A stretch of 64,000 nt of DNA from Verrucomicrobiales bacterium (GCA_024233215.1 JACKPW010000001.1:840169-904168); one strand, 5' to 3'. Numbered from the stretch's first letter, positions 28,288-37,390 are shown. Program-made: numbers and translations. Notes: a model not told the origin generated them from the letters alone.

Positions 28288-28959
28288 TCACCGGCGTCCG
28301 AGCAACAGCGGCGCGATTTCGTCCAGTCCGCGCACGACGTGATGGGCGTCGAGCAACCGGTCCGCCGGATAGCTGTGCGGCACCGCAATCACCGTCATGC
28401 CGGCGTCGCGCCCCGCCTGGATGCCTGCCAACGAATCCTCGATGACACAACACCGACGCGGCTCCACCTGCAACCGGGCCGCCGCATCCAGGAAGACATC
28501 CGGCGCGGGTTTCGACCGACGAACGTCCTGCACGCTGGCAACCACCTCGAACGCTTCCCGCAGCCCCGCCAGTTCCAACACGGCCTCGATCACCGCATGC
28601 ACCGAGCCCGAAGCCACCGCCAGCCGGAAATGGGTCCCGAGTTCCTTCACCAATTCCCGCAACCCCGGGTAGATCGGTCGCTCCTCCCGCAGCAGGGCCA
28701 CCACCCGGTTCTGCTTCCAGGCAATCAACTCCTCAATCGGTTGCGGCGGCCGGTGCTTCGCCATGAAATCCTCCCACAACGCCCGGTCTGAGCGGCCCAC
28801 GTAGGCGGAGAAGTCCATCCCGTGCCGGCCCTCGCCAAACCCCATCTCCTCGAACACCTGCATGAACGCCCGCTCATGGCGCGGTTCGCTGTCCACGATC
28901 ACGCCATCCAGATCGAAGATGACGGCGTCGAAGGACCCGGGTTGGATTCGCGAAGTCAT
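28288..28959 (-). CDS. HAD-IA hydrolase, beta-phosphoglucomutase-like
   Basis: 223 residues from the ATG at 28959. Motif I FDLDGVIVDSEP (nucleophile Asp), motif II VASGS, motif III with Lys in SKPAPDVF and motif IV EDSLAGIQAG. The cap region between motifs I and II is the helical C1 type. Related to phosphoglycolate or sugar-phosphate phosphatases and mutases; the VDSEP motif points to the phosphoglucomutase group. It follows atpD on the same strand after a terminator. Confidence 0.85.
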   Translation of the reverse strand: MTSRIQPGSFDAVIFDLDGVIVDSEPRHERAFMQVFEEMGFGEGRHGMDFSAYVGRSDRALWEDFMAKHRPPQPIEELIAWKQNRVVALLREERPIYPGLRELVKELGTHFRLAVASGSVHAVIEAVLELAGLREAFEVVASVQDVRRSKPAPDVFLDAAARLQVEPRRCCVIEDSLAGIQAGRDAGMTVIAVPHSYPADRLLDAHHVVRGLDEIAPLLLGRR

Positions 28960-28979
28960 GAAGGGGCCGGTCGGCAAAT

Positions 28980-29003
28980 GAAAAGGCGCCCACGGAGGCG
29001 CCT
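28980..29003 (-). terminator. Intrinsic terminator after atpD
   Basis: On the minus strand, AGGCGCC and GGCGCCT pair around a 6-base loop, and four T residues follow (the AAAA at 28981-28984 on the plus strand). It lies 24 bases past the atpD stop and before the HAD start. Confidence 0.8.
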
Positions 29004-29027
29004 GGTTCGATGGACTCAACGCCCGGG

Positions 29028-30436
29028 CTATTCCTCGGTGATTTCCTCGATGCCGCCCTTCATGTAGAAGTTGGCCTCCGGCACCTCGTCGTGCTTGCCA
29101 TCGAGAATCTCCTTGAAACCACGCACGGTGTCCTCCACCGGCACCTGCTTCCCCGGCCGCCCCGTGAACACTTCGGCCACGGAAAACGGCTGGCTCAGGA
29201 ACCGCTGGATCTTGCGGGCCCGGAACACGGTGAGCTTGTCCTCGGGCGACAACTCGTCCATGCCCAGAATGGCGATGATGTCCTGCAGATCCTTGTAGCG
29301 CTGCAGCACTCCCTGGACACCGCGGGCCACGTCGTAGTGTTCCTTCCCCACAATGTCCGCCGTCAGCGCGCGCGACGTCGAAGCCAGCGGGTCCACGGCC
29401 GGGTAAATGCCGAGTTCCGCAATCGAGCGTTCCAGCACGATGGTGGCGTCCAGGTGGGCGAACGTTGTCGCCGGCGCCGGGTCGGTCAGGTCATCCGCCG
29501 GCACATACACGGCCTGGAATGACGTGATCGACCCTTTCTTGGTCGAAGTGATGCGTTCCTGCAGATCGCCCATCTCCGCCGCGAGGGTTGGTTGGTATCC
29601 CACGGCGGATGGCGTGCGGCCGAGCAGTGCGGACACCTCCGAGCCGGCCTGCGAGAACCGGAAGATGTTGTCGATGAACAGCAACACGTCCTGGTTCCGC
29701 TCGTCGCGGAAGAACTCGGTAATCGCCAGTCCGGAAAGCGCCACCCGCAGACGCGCCCGGGCGGCTCGTTCATCTGCCCATAGACCAGAGCGATCTTGGA
29801 CTTCCCCAGATCCTCCTGGTTGATCACCCCGGCTTCGGACATCTCGGTGTAGAGGTCGTTGCCTTCGCGCGTCCGCTCACCCACGCCGGCGAACACCGAA
29901 ACACCGCCATGCAGCTTCGCGATGTTGTTGATCAACTCCATGATGACGACCGTCTTGCCGACGCCCGCACCACCAAACGCACCCACCTTGCCACCCTTCA
30001 GGAAGGGGCAGATCAGGTCGATCACTTTGATGCCGGTGGTCAGGATCTCCGGCGAGGTCGACTGGTCCACCAGCAATGGAGCCGGGCGGTGAATCGGATT
30101 GTGACTCTCCGCCTTGATCGGACCACGCTCATCCACCGGCGCGCCGGTGACGTCAATCACCCGCCCCATCACCCCGTCGCCCACCGGCACGGAGATGGGA
30201 TTCCCGGTATCCACGATTTCGTAACCGCGCTTCAGTCCCTCGGTGGTGGACATGGCGACGGCACGCACCCAGTTGTCGCCGAGGTGCTGTTGCACCTCCA
30301 GCGTCAGACTGTGGGATCCCTCCTGGCCGGGCAGCGAATACTCCACCGTCAATGCGTTGTAGAGGGCGGGCAGCGCGTCGGGGAATTCGGCATCCACGAC
30401 CGGGCCAATAATCTGGACAATCTTGCCTTTGTTCAT
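29028..30436 (-). pseudogene. atpD: F-type ATP synthase subunit beta, one-base deletion (real or assembly)
   Basis: Beta subunit of the F1 ATPase, normally ~465 residues. The start MNKGKIVQIIGPVVDAEF is at 30436; Walker A is GGAGVGKTV. The frame reads correctly to QMNEPPGR, then goes wrong, and the correct sequence resumes in another frame as RLRVALSGLAITEFFRDE to the normal end EEITEE. One G appears missing in the GGG run at 29756-29758. Total span is 1409 bases, exactly one short of an intact 470-codon gene. Either a true pseudogene or a sequencing error. Unusually no atpC or atpA is adjacent: a HAD gene follows and mobile DNA lies upstream, so this is an orphan copy or a split operon. Confidence 0.85.
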
Positions 30437-31241
30437 GTGTCTTCCGGCGTTTCGCGGCACGGCGCGGTCCGGGGACCGCACCACCCGCCGTCGGTTCAGG
30501 AACGCGCAAGCTAGGAGGGACCGGCGAGGGGTGTCAAGGCAACATGACAACCAACGCAAGGCCGGGCGGCTCCGGGTGACTCGTCCGACCCGCCGGGGTT
30601 GTCGTCCTCGAGCGGCAGTCACCCTTCCCGACGCGGTCCTCCAACCATTCACCGGGATGCTCAATACCCCGCAGAGTGGCAAGTTGCCGGTGGGGTGATG
30701 GGATGGACCGGGTAACGACCGCTTGATGATCTGACCCACCAACGCCACCGTCGGCGCGTCGCTCTCCTCGGCATCCCTGGCCCCCACCAGTTCGGAGCTG
30801 GGCGGCCCGTACACCCGCGCGTCCTGCTCCCGGTTGGCGATGATCTGGTCAATGGATTCTTGGATGTTCTCCGCGTGGGCGTCCAGCCGGTCGAGCTGGT
30901 CGAGAATGTCCTGTTCCGTCGCCTCATGCCATCCCCTTACGCAGCATCCGTGCCAAGCCAACGAACCATCCTCACAAGCGCTTTGCACACAAGGATATAG
31001 AGCCATTAGCAAGGGAAGAAAACCAAGCCGAGCGCGCCGAGTCGACCATGCAAATGCAATGCACGAGAGTGCAGTCACGATGCATTTGCATCAGTCGATA
31101 GCCGCTGATGGAGAAGCCGCCGCAGATTCAGTTCGCCGGGCTCTGGCGTTCGGCAAGTGGGGCAGACAGAACCACGGAGCGCCTGCGCCGTGCTGCCCGC
31201 GAAATGCCCGAAGGAGCCGAAGACAGGATTGCAGGATCGAC

Positions 31242-31301
31242 AGGATCGGGAAGACGGCCAGCTGAAGGGGGCCGACCATGAGTCCCGAAATCCCCCCGAT
31301 C
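31242..31301. repeat. 60-bp direct repeat, left copy
   Basis: Matches 35679-35737 with only a few differences, in the same orientation (both include GACGGCC, GGCCGACCATGA and CCCGAAATCCCCCCGATC). The two copies lie about 4.4 kb apart, one at each side of the insertion-sequence nest. Confidence 0.85.
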
Positions 31302-31339
31302 CACACTCTCCCCACAGCGTCGCTCCGCTCCGAGAACTG

Positions 31340-31398
31340 TCCGAATTCCTCGGATCGCTGTCCGAATACTTTCGGAATGGGTATCCGAATTCATCGGA
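31340..31398. promoter_or_regulatory. Array of three evenly spaced TCCGAAT palindromes
   Basis: Three imperfect palindromes: TCCGAATTCCTCGGA (31340-31354), TCCGAATACTTTCGGA (31361-31376) and TCCGAATTCATCGGA (31384-31398). Their centres are about 21.5 and 22.5 bases apart, roughly two helical turns. This is what an operator for a dimeric regulator looks like, but no regulator or controlled gene is identified; it may instead be another repeat type. Confidence 0.4.
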
Positions 31399-31501
31399 AT
31401 CCGCAGTCGAGGTTGAATCCCCCCTTCTGGTGACGCGTTTGGCTTTCTGGCGAGCGTTCCATCGGACAGCTGAGATCATGCCGGAAAGTGCGCTGGGAAT
31501 C

Positions 31502-32462
31502 GTAAGCGGGTAACTGGCGACCTCATGGAGTGAGGCCGAGGAACCGGTAGAATGGGGGATTGATGAGGGAGCTGCCGTCGCAGAACTCGTTCGGGAATGA
31601 AAAACCGGCGCTCGATTGCTCAGGCCGCCTGGCGGAGGACCGGCTGTCGGGCCTTCTGCCAGTTGAGCGGCGTCAGTTGAGCCACCTGGCGGTTGGTCGT
31701 GGTCGGCAGGCGGGTCAGCACGTCCTTGAGATAGGCATAGGGCTCGACCCCGTGCATCCGGCAGTTCTCAATGAGGGTGTAGATCACCGCACTCCGCTGG
31801 CCTGCCTCCGGCGATCCGAAGAAAAGCCAGTTCTTCTTGCCAAGTGCGGTGGGCCGAATGGCGTTTTCGACCAAGTTGGTGCTGATCTCGACCTCGCCGT
31901 GGTCGAGAAAGCGCTCCAACGTGGGCCACTGGTTCCTGGCGAACTTGATGGCCTCGCCCATCAAGCTCTTGGGCAGATAGCGGGGCCTCAATCGTTCCAA
32001 TGCACGGCGGAGCCGCTCCACCACCATTCGATGGTGGGAGCTGCGCATGACCTCGCGCAACGCCGGCCCGGCCCGGCTTTCCCGGAGTTGTTCTTCCCAC
32101 CGGTAAAGCATCCGGATCTGATTGAGAATCCAGCCGGCCACCCGGGGCTTCCCCTTTCGCGTCAAAGAAACCGCGTCGCGCGTGGGACCAGCAGCCAAAC
32201 AACTCCACCCCATCCCGTCCTTTCGCGAAGGCGGGATACGCCCCGTAGCCGTCGCACTGGAGTTTGCCGGCAAAGTCCGCTCCCAGCAGCGATTCCAGGC
32301 ACCGGGCCGCCCGGCTCGTGTGCCATTCGTAAACCACGCCGAGACCCGGCACCAGGCCGGTCCAAAGATAGCCCTGACCGCAACGTCCTTTCAGGCTCGA
32401 GTCCTGATAGCGCACCGGTGTCTCGTCAACCTGCACGTAACCGCTCAGCTGCATCTCCTCTT
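31502..32462. mobile_element. IS66 family remnant
   Basis: Begins with GTAAGCGGGTAACTGGCG, which resembles IS66 termini, and carries the C-terminal two thirds of a minus-strand transposase. The other end is cut off by the left inverted repeat of the IS5-type element at 32463, so the accessory genes and the far terminal repeat are missing. Confidence 0.75.
31620..32462 (-). pseudogene. IS66 transposase (TnpC), truncated and frameshifted
   Basis: Reads as IS66 transposase on the minus strand in two frames. The upstream part has SGYVQVDETPVRYQD and LQCDGYGAYPAF (catalytic Asp residues) and ARRGFFDA. The downstream part has ISTNLVENAIRPTALGKKNWLFFGS (from the DDE glutamate region) and ends normally (TLIENCRMHGVEPYAYL, then the family tail). 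The frames switch near 32151-32157, a CCCCTTT run. The 5' part is lost at the IS5-type element. Non-functional as read. Confidence 0.85.
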
Positions 32463-33433
32463 TGAGAGCGTGTCTGAAAAATGGGGATTCCGCCTCTGGA
32501 ACATTGCCTCGGAGCAGTAAGGCAAAGAAATGTGACATGACGTGAGATTCTGTCTTGACATGGGGCTGTGCAGGGTGCGGCCACACTCGCGGCAAAGCCG
32601 CCAGTTGGGCGGTGAAAACGTCCAACTACTCTACCGACCTGACTGACGCCCAGTGGGCCTACCTGGAACCGATGCTTCCGAAACCGCACCGACGTGGTCG
32701 GCCGCCCACAAACCGACGGGTAATCCTCGATGCCATTCTTTACGTGCTCAAAGGAGGGATTCCTTGGCGACTCCTGCCCACGAACTTCCCGCCTTGGCAG
32801 ACGGTCTACCATGTGTTCCGCCAGTGGAGCCTCGATTCCACTTGGGCCGCCGTCAACGACGCGCTGCGAGTATGTCTGCGGCGGGCCTTGGGGCGACACG
32901 ACGAGCCCAGTGCCGCGGTTCTGGACAGCCAGAGCGTCAAGGCAGATGGGCATGGCGGGAAGGTCGGCTATGATGCGGCCAAACGCATCAAGGGACGCAA
33001 ACGCCACCTCCTGGTCGATACCAACGGGTTGCTGTTGGGGGCCGTGGTCAGCCCGGCGGATTGCCCTGAGCGGGAGGGCGGGCAACTCGTCCTGGATCGG
33101 GTGGCTGGCTGGTTCGGACGACTGCGCCGGCTTTGGGTCGACGGCGGCTACAGTGGGGAATCCTTCCACGACTGGGTCAAGGAGCGATGGTCGAAGCTGG
33201 AGGTCGAGGTAGTGAAACGTTCTGCGGACCTCAAAGGCTTCGTACTGCTGCCACGTCGCTGGGTGGTGGAGCGGACCTTCGGATGGCTGATGAGACATCG
33301 CCGGTTGGTCCGCGACTATGAACGGAGTGACTCCAGCGCCGAAGCGTGGATCCAGCTTGCCTTGATCCGCATTCAGTTGAGGCGGCTGGCATGAGTAAAC
33401 CCGGGCGTCATGCATTTTTCAGACACGCTCTCA
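32463..33433. mobile_element. IS5-type insertion sequence, complete ends
   Basis: Terminal inverted repeats are perfect over 21 bases: TGAGAGCGTGTCTGAAAAAT at 32463 and its complement ending at 33433. Total 971 bases. No matching target duplication: the left flank is IS66 DNA and the right flank is a different gene, which points to a deletion or recombination after insertion. Confidence 0.88.
32612..33394 (+). CDS. IS5-type transposase (DDE, single ORF)
   Basis: 260 residues from a GTG start. N-terminal DUF4096-like part (DAQWAYLEPMLP and VLKGGIPWRLLP), then the DDE fold: LDSQSVKAD, HLLVDTNGLLLGAVVS, LWVDGGYSG and VVERTFGWLMRHRRL. Intact, so this element may still move. IS5 family, subgroup not assigned. 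Confidence 0.85.
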   Translation: MKTSNYSTDLTDAQWAYLEPMLPKPHRRGRPPTNRRVILDAILYVLKGGIPWRLLPTNFPPWQTVYHVFRQWSLDSTWAAVNDALRVCLRRALGRHDEPSAAVLDSQSVKADGHGGKVGYDAAKRIKGRKRHLLVDTNGLLLGAVVSPADCPEREGGQLVLDRVAGWFGRLRRLWVDGGYSGESFHDWVKERWSKLEVEVVKRSADLKGFVLLPRRWVVERTFGWLMRHRRLVRDYERSDSSAEAWIQLALIRIQLRRLA

Positions 33434-34075
33434 GTGATGGTTGCCAATTCCAGCTCAGCCTTCTTCATTGTTTCCCCCCAGGCTGCCTCCTGCCTCCCGT
33501 GCCTGCTACGGGCCTCGTCCAGGAAGCCGTCAAACCGCTGCCGGCGTTCTGTGAGTTGGTCCGCCAAATCCGCGTAGGACTTGCTCCAGTCCTCGCGCAA
33601 TGCGACGAGGCTCTTCCGTTCCACTTCGGCAAATGGCATGGCGCCACTGGCGAATTGCACTGCTACGAGTGCGCCCTCGATCCCCTTGGGAGTGACGAGC
33701 ACTCCCAACCCGATGAAGTAGGCCAATGCCCCGGCAGCTACCAACGCATCCTGCTCTGCCAGTGATTGAATGAACTGCCCCCTCGCAGAGGAGGTCGTCA
33801 CCATTTTGTTGCTCCCGTAGACGGCCCGAAACCGTTCCTCCGCCTTTGCGAGACTGGGTTCAGCCAGCGCGCCCGAATCGTCGACGCCTATCGCTTGAAT
33901 TGCCTGGTGGAGGCTCTGCAATTGGGCGGTGATGTGGTTGGCGGACCTCTGGGAATGGCCATCGCGTTCTGCCGCCCTTATGAGCGGCTGCCATTGTCTA
34001 CGTTCTGCTTCGAACCATTCCTTGAGCCCATCGAGAGAGGCGAAAGACTGTTCGCCATTGAGTTCCCCGAGGTTC

Positions 34076-34084
34076 AGTCGGATT
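34076..34084. repeat. Target site duplication, left copy
   Basis: AGTCGGATT immediately left of the IS4-type element; the identical 9 bases follow at 35404-35412. Confidence 0.9.
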
Positions 34085-35403
34085 CACAACTGTCCGGATA
34101 TTAGTCCCACAGCATCAACTGGTTAGAGAAGTGGGGTGTCGTAGTCTTGTTGCTGGAATCTGTAAGCAGCTCGTGCAGAGGCACTTTCTCGAATGCATTG
34201 ACGCTGAGGATTTGTATGATTTCCGAGAGGCTGCGCTCCGCGCCAACCCGCTTCCGGAGAATCGCGACGAGGACGTAGACGCACACCGAAATCCACACCT
34301 GAGTCTTCACGGCGTTGTCGCTGGTCCCGTAGAAGTGCTTGATCCGGAGGTTCTGTTTGATCCACTTGAAGAACAACTCCACCCTCCATCGGCACTTGTA
34401 GAGGAAGGCAATGACAATTGCCGGGAGAGATAGGTTGTTGGTCAGAAAGACCAGGTCGCGGCGGGTTTCTTCATCATAGTAGCGGATGCGACGCAACTTG
34501 TCCGGGTAGTCTCGGCGGGAGCTGCCACGCTTGAGCCTTACGATTTGATCATAGCGAACACCGGCTGGATAATCGACTGGTCGTGCCTCGACGCGGCTGA
34601 ATCGGATGCGTCTCTTGCTGCGAGTGACGAAGAAGGCGCCAGCCAACACGAAGGCGTAGAGTCGCTTGAAATCCACGTAGGCTCGGTCCATCACGTAGAA
34701 GGCGCCCGGTTCCAAGAGCAACTCGTCGAGAACACGTAAATCTGCCTGTTTTTCCTTGGGAAATCGCGATGAATGTCGGAATCGAGCCGCGAATGTCCAG
34801 CAAGGTGTGCAACTTCACTGCCGCCTTGTGACGCCGAAAGCGCGCCCAGGGAAACAGGTTCAAGCACAGGTCGATGGTGGTCGAATCCAAGGCGTAAACC
34901 GTTTCTTCAAGCTCCATCCCAATCGGTTCCTGCTGGTAGAGAATCCTTGCTTGGCGAATGAGTATCTGCGCCAGGTCGGCGTAGATCCTCCAGTCTCGAA
35001 CCCGGTTGGCATCAGCCAGGGTGCTATGCGACACGTGGCCGCGGATTCCGACATGATAGAGCTGCTCCTCCCGCGACCGCAGGCAGACTTCCACATCTCG
35101 GAGACTCTCGCGAAAAGTGAGCTGGCCAAACGCCATGCATAGAAACTGATCCCAACAGGCAAAGCTCTTCACCTTGTATTCACCTCGATAGCGCCGGACG
35201 CAGCGGCGGAATTGCTCCGGGTGGATGGGTTCGACGAGTTGCGCAAAGACAAGTTTTCCGGCGTTCACCGGAGAATTCTGGCACGGCGCTTGCTGAGCAA
35301 CCCGTCAGGATTTTCAAATCGCTCACACCCCTCGACCCCGGCTCTAGCCCTGTAAACATTGGCTCATCCCGTCTTCGGCCCGTTCAACGTCCGGACAGTT
35401 GTG
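34085..35403. mobile_element. IS4-family insertion sequence (IS4Sa-like)
   Basis: 1319 bases bounded by 13-base perfect inverted repeats CACAACTGTCCGG (34085-34097) and CCGGACAGTTGTG (35391-35403), flanked by a 9-base direct repeat AGTCGGATT. The complete ends and target duplications show a recent, undisturbed insertion. It carries one frameshifted transposase gene on the minus strand. Confidence 0.93.
34101..35268 (-). pseudogene. IS4-family transposase, frameshifted
   Basis: Starts MNAGKLVFAQLVEP at 35268. N-terminal DUF4372-like part (CWDQFLCMAFGQLTFRESLRD), then LDSTTIDLCL (first catalytic Asp) and IPTFIAISQGK. The frame breaks at the five-T run 34749-34753; the correct continuation reads YVMDRAYVDFKRLY (second Asp) and WRVELFFKWIKQNLRIKHFYG (Glu motif) in another frame. 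Removing one A from that run restores it. Real decay or a homopolymer error. Confidence 0.85.
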
Positions 35404-35412
35404 AGTCGGATT
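35404..35412. repeat. Target site duplication, right copy
   Basis: AGTCGGATT directly right of the IS4-type element, identical to 34076-34084. Confidence 0.9.
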
Positions 35413-35678
35413 CGTTTCAGAGGAGGATTGGGCATGGCAGCAGGAAGTTTTCGACCGATGGTCCGAGGCAATTGAGGGAATGGTAGTCAGGGCCCGCCGG
35501 AAGGGCAACAACTGTTTCGGTTGTTTCGGTTGTTCGGTTGCTGCCTGCGCCGGCACAATGAGGAGGCCGAACCCTGAGGCCCGGCTGCTGTGCGGTTCTC
35601 GCACGACGATCACCGGACTGCCAGCCTCGCCGGACAGCGGCGACCAAGGCCCGGACCTCCGCAGATCGGGAAGCCGAG

Positions 35679-35770
35679 AGGATCGGGAAGACGGCCCGCT
35701 GACGGGGCCGACCATGAATCCCGAAATCCCCCCGATCCTGTCGATCCTGTAAATCCTGTTCATCCTGTCA
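35679..35770. repeat. 60-bp direct repeat (right copy) followed by a tandem ATCCTGTnnA repeat
   Basis: 35679-35737 matches the left copy at 31242-31301. It runs into four near copies of a 9-base phrase at 35734-35770 (GATCCTGTC, GATCCTGTA, AATCCTGTT, CATCCTGTC). The left copy has a related inverted phrase upstream (AGGATTGCAGGATCGACAGG). Confidence 0.85.
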
Positions 35771-35851
35771 GAAGCCCGAACAGCATCCGCAATCGGCGTC
35801 GGGAGAAGACGAAACGGCAAGGTGGTTTCAGGGATGGAAAAGGAAAGAAGA

Positions 35852-35928
35852 TGGTACGCCGGTAGGGAGTCGAACCCCAAACCTCCTGATCCGTAGTCAG
35901 GTGCTCTATCCAATTGAGCTACCGGCGC
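35852..35928 (-). tRNA. tRNA-Arg (anticodon ACG)
   Basis: 77 bases including an encoded CCA. Acceptor arms GCGCCGG and CCGGCGT pair; D arm TAGCTCAATTGGATAGAGCA; anticodon stem CCTGA/TCAGG with loop CTACGGA, so anticodon ACG; T arm GGGTTCGACTCCC. tRNA genes are common integration points, and the IS nest lies just to its left, but no att-like duplication of its 3' end was found. Confidence 0.95.
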
Positions 35929-36068
35929 AATCGAAGCGGGCGATACCGTAACCGTCGGATCACACCGCACGCAAGCGACAATTTCCCGCCGGCATTTTCC
36001 TGTTTTCCCGTCGGATTCCGTCTTCGCGGCTTGCGGACCGGGGGGCGAAGACGTCACTTTGGCGGGCG

Positions 36069-36689
36069 ATGTTTACGGGCATTGTCGAAGAAACCGGCGT
36101 GGTGGAGCGCATCGAGCCCACCGAGAAGTCCATTGCCTTGACTGTCCGCCCCACGCTCTGTGCGAAGGGGCTCAAGGTGGGCGACAGCCTTGCGGTCAAT
36201 GGCTGCTGCCTCACGGTGGTGAAGCTGACCCGCCGCGGCAAGGCCGGCGTGCTCGCCCGGTTCGATCTGCTGCGCGAAACCTGGGACCGCACCAACCTGC
36301 AGTTCGTCCAACCGGGTTCCAAGGTGAACCTGGAGCGTTCACTCCGCGCCGACTCCCGACTGGGCGGGCATTTCGTCACCGGCCACATCGACGGCATGGG
36401 CACCATCACCCGCTGGGAACGTTCGGGGCAGGACTGGGTCCTGGACGTGAAAGCCCCCGCTGATGTCATGCGATACCTGGTGTTCAAGGGATCGATCGCG
36501 GTGGACGGCATCAGCCTGACCGTGGCGGCGGTGCGACGGGGTGGTTTCCGCATCTGGATCATCCCCCACACCTGGGAGGTCACGGCACTGTGTGAGCGCC
36601 GGGCGGGGGACGCCGTGAATCTGGAGGCGGACCTGGTGGGCAAGTACGTCGAAAAGATGCTCGGCCAGATGGATTTGAAACGGCGATGA
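36069..36689 (+). CDS. ribE: Riboflavin synthase, alpha chain
   Basis: 206 residues. Dismutates two 6,7-dimethyl-8-ribityllumazine molecules to riboflavin. Start MFTGIVEETG is the family signature; two lumazine-binding halves are seen, with GDSLAVNGCCLTVV in the first and GSIAVDGISLTVA in the second. The region upstream has no FMN riboswitch motif. The stop overlaps the start of tmk (ATGA). Confidence 0.94.
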   Translation: MFTGIVEETGVVERIEPTEKSIALTVRPTLCAKGLKVGDSLAVNGCCLTVVKLTRRGKAGVLARFDLLRETWDRTNLQFVQPGSKVNLERSLRADSRLGGHFVTGHIDGMGTITRWERSGQDWVLDVKAPADVMRYLVFKGSIAVDGISLTVAAVRRGGFRIWIIPHTWEVTALCERRAGDAVNLEADLVGKYVEKMLGQMDLKRR

Positions 36690-37390
36690 GCATCCGGTTG
36701 CCAGGCGGGTTCCTGCTCGTCATCGAAGGCATCGACGGCGCAGGCAAGAGCACCCAGGCCAACGCCCTCGCGCACACGCTGGCCGACCGCGGACTGGACG
36801 TGGTCCAGACCCGGGAACCGACGGACGGCCCCTGGGGGCGGCGCATCCGGGAGTCAGCGACCACCGGGCGAATGACCCCGCAGGAGGAGTTGAACGCGTT
36901 CATTCAGGACCGCAAACAGCACGTTGCCGAACTCATCCGCCCCGGCCTTGCCGAGGGGAAGGTCGTGGTCATGGACCGCTATTACTTTTCCACGGTGGCC
37001 TACCAGGGGGCGCGCGGACTCGACCCCGCGGAGTTGCTGCGGTTGAACGAATCGTTCGCCGTGGAACCGGACCTGCTGGTGGTGATCGACCTGCCGGCGG
37101 AGGTCGGGTTGAAGCGCGTGGGTCATCGAGATGGAGCCGGGAACGAATTCGAGACGCTGACCCAGCTCACGCGGTCACGGGAGATCTTCCGGTCGCTGCA
37201 GAAGTCGTATCTGGTCGAGCTGGATGGAACCCTCAGCCCTGACACCCTGCGGGCGGAAATGCTGGCGGCATTTCACCGGGCGGCGCGACGAAAGGTGGCT
37301 GACCGACCGGGTGGGTCTGATGCGGAGCGACAGGCGGTGTTGCGGGCGATTGACGGGGTGGCCTGCACGGGGACGGGTTCCACGGCTTGA
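36686..37390 (+). CDS. tmk: Thymidylate kinase
   Basis: 234 residues. Phosphorylates dTMP to dTDP. P-loop EGIDGAGKST, DR[YH] motif VVMDRYYFSTVAYQG, and QTREPTDGPWGRRIR (substrate/base contact). The LID loop is short and keeps Arg. Starts inside the ribE stop. C-terminal tail beyond ~205 is unconserved. Confidence 0.9.
   Translation: MSIRLPGGFLLVIEGIDGAGKSTQANALAHTLADRGLDVVQTREPTDGPWGRRIRESATTGRMTPQEELNAFIQDRKQHVAELIRPGLAEGKVVVMDRYYFSTVAYQGARGLDPAELLRLNESFAVEPDLLVVIDLPAEVGLKRVGHRDGAGNEFETLTQLTRSREIFRSLQKSYLVELDGTLSPDTLRAEMLAAFHRAARRKVADRPGGSDAERQAVLRAIDGVACTGTGSTA

Larger units (their letters stand above)
30437..31501. other. Gene-poor region between atpD and the IS nest
   Basis: About 1.06 kb without a gene I can support. 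On the minus strand, 30719-30931 shows a protein-like stretch (DQLDRLDAHAENIQESIDQI) that may be a gene remnant but has no good start or stop. The rest holds a 60-base direct repeat and a regular palindrome array, listed separately. Confidence 0.5.
33434..35435 (-). pseudogene. Unknown protein gene split by IS4-type insertion and cut by the IS5-type element
   Basis: Reading the minus strand from an ATG at 35435 gives MPNPPLKRIR, is interrupted by the IS4-type element, and continues after it from 34075 downward in the same frame as LNLGELNGEQSFASLDGLKE, then coiled-coil-like helices, a hydrophobic segment (AALAYFIGLGVLV-like) and ending at the right IR of the IS5-type element. Removing the IS4-type copy and one target duplication restores the frame. 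Charged N-terminus plus helices resembles DUF6161 proteins, but I am not certain. Both interruptions make it non-functional. Confidence 0.75.

Noticed and set aside
30719..30931. Gene upstream of atpD on the minus strand
   Set aside because: Protein-like composition but no start, no RBS and no recognisable family; kept only as a possible remnant.
34749..34753. Programmed frameshift in the IS4-type transposase
   Set aside because: Restoring the frame needs a +1 shift (skip one A), not the -1 shift typical of IS elements, and the A5 run is not a normal slippery heptamer.
35852..35928. tRNA-Arg as an attachment site for an integrated element
   Set aside because: No partial duplication of the tRNA 3' end and no integrase gene nearby.
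35941..36068. FMN riboswitch upstream of ribE
   Set aside because: The conserved RFN motifs (AGGG and CGACCGGCGG types) are not present.
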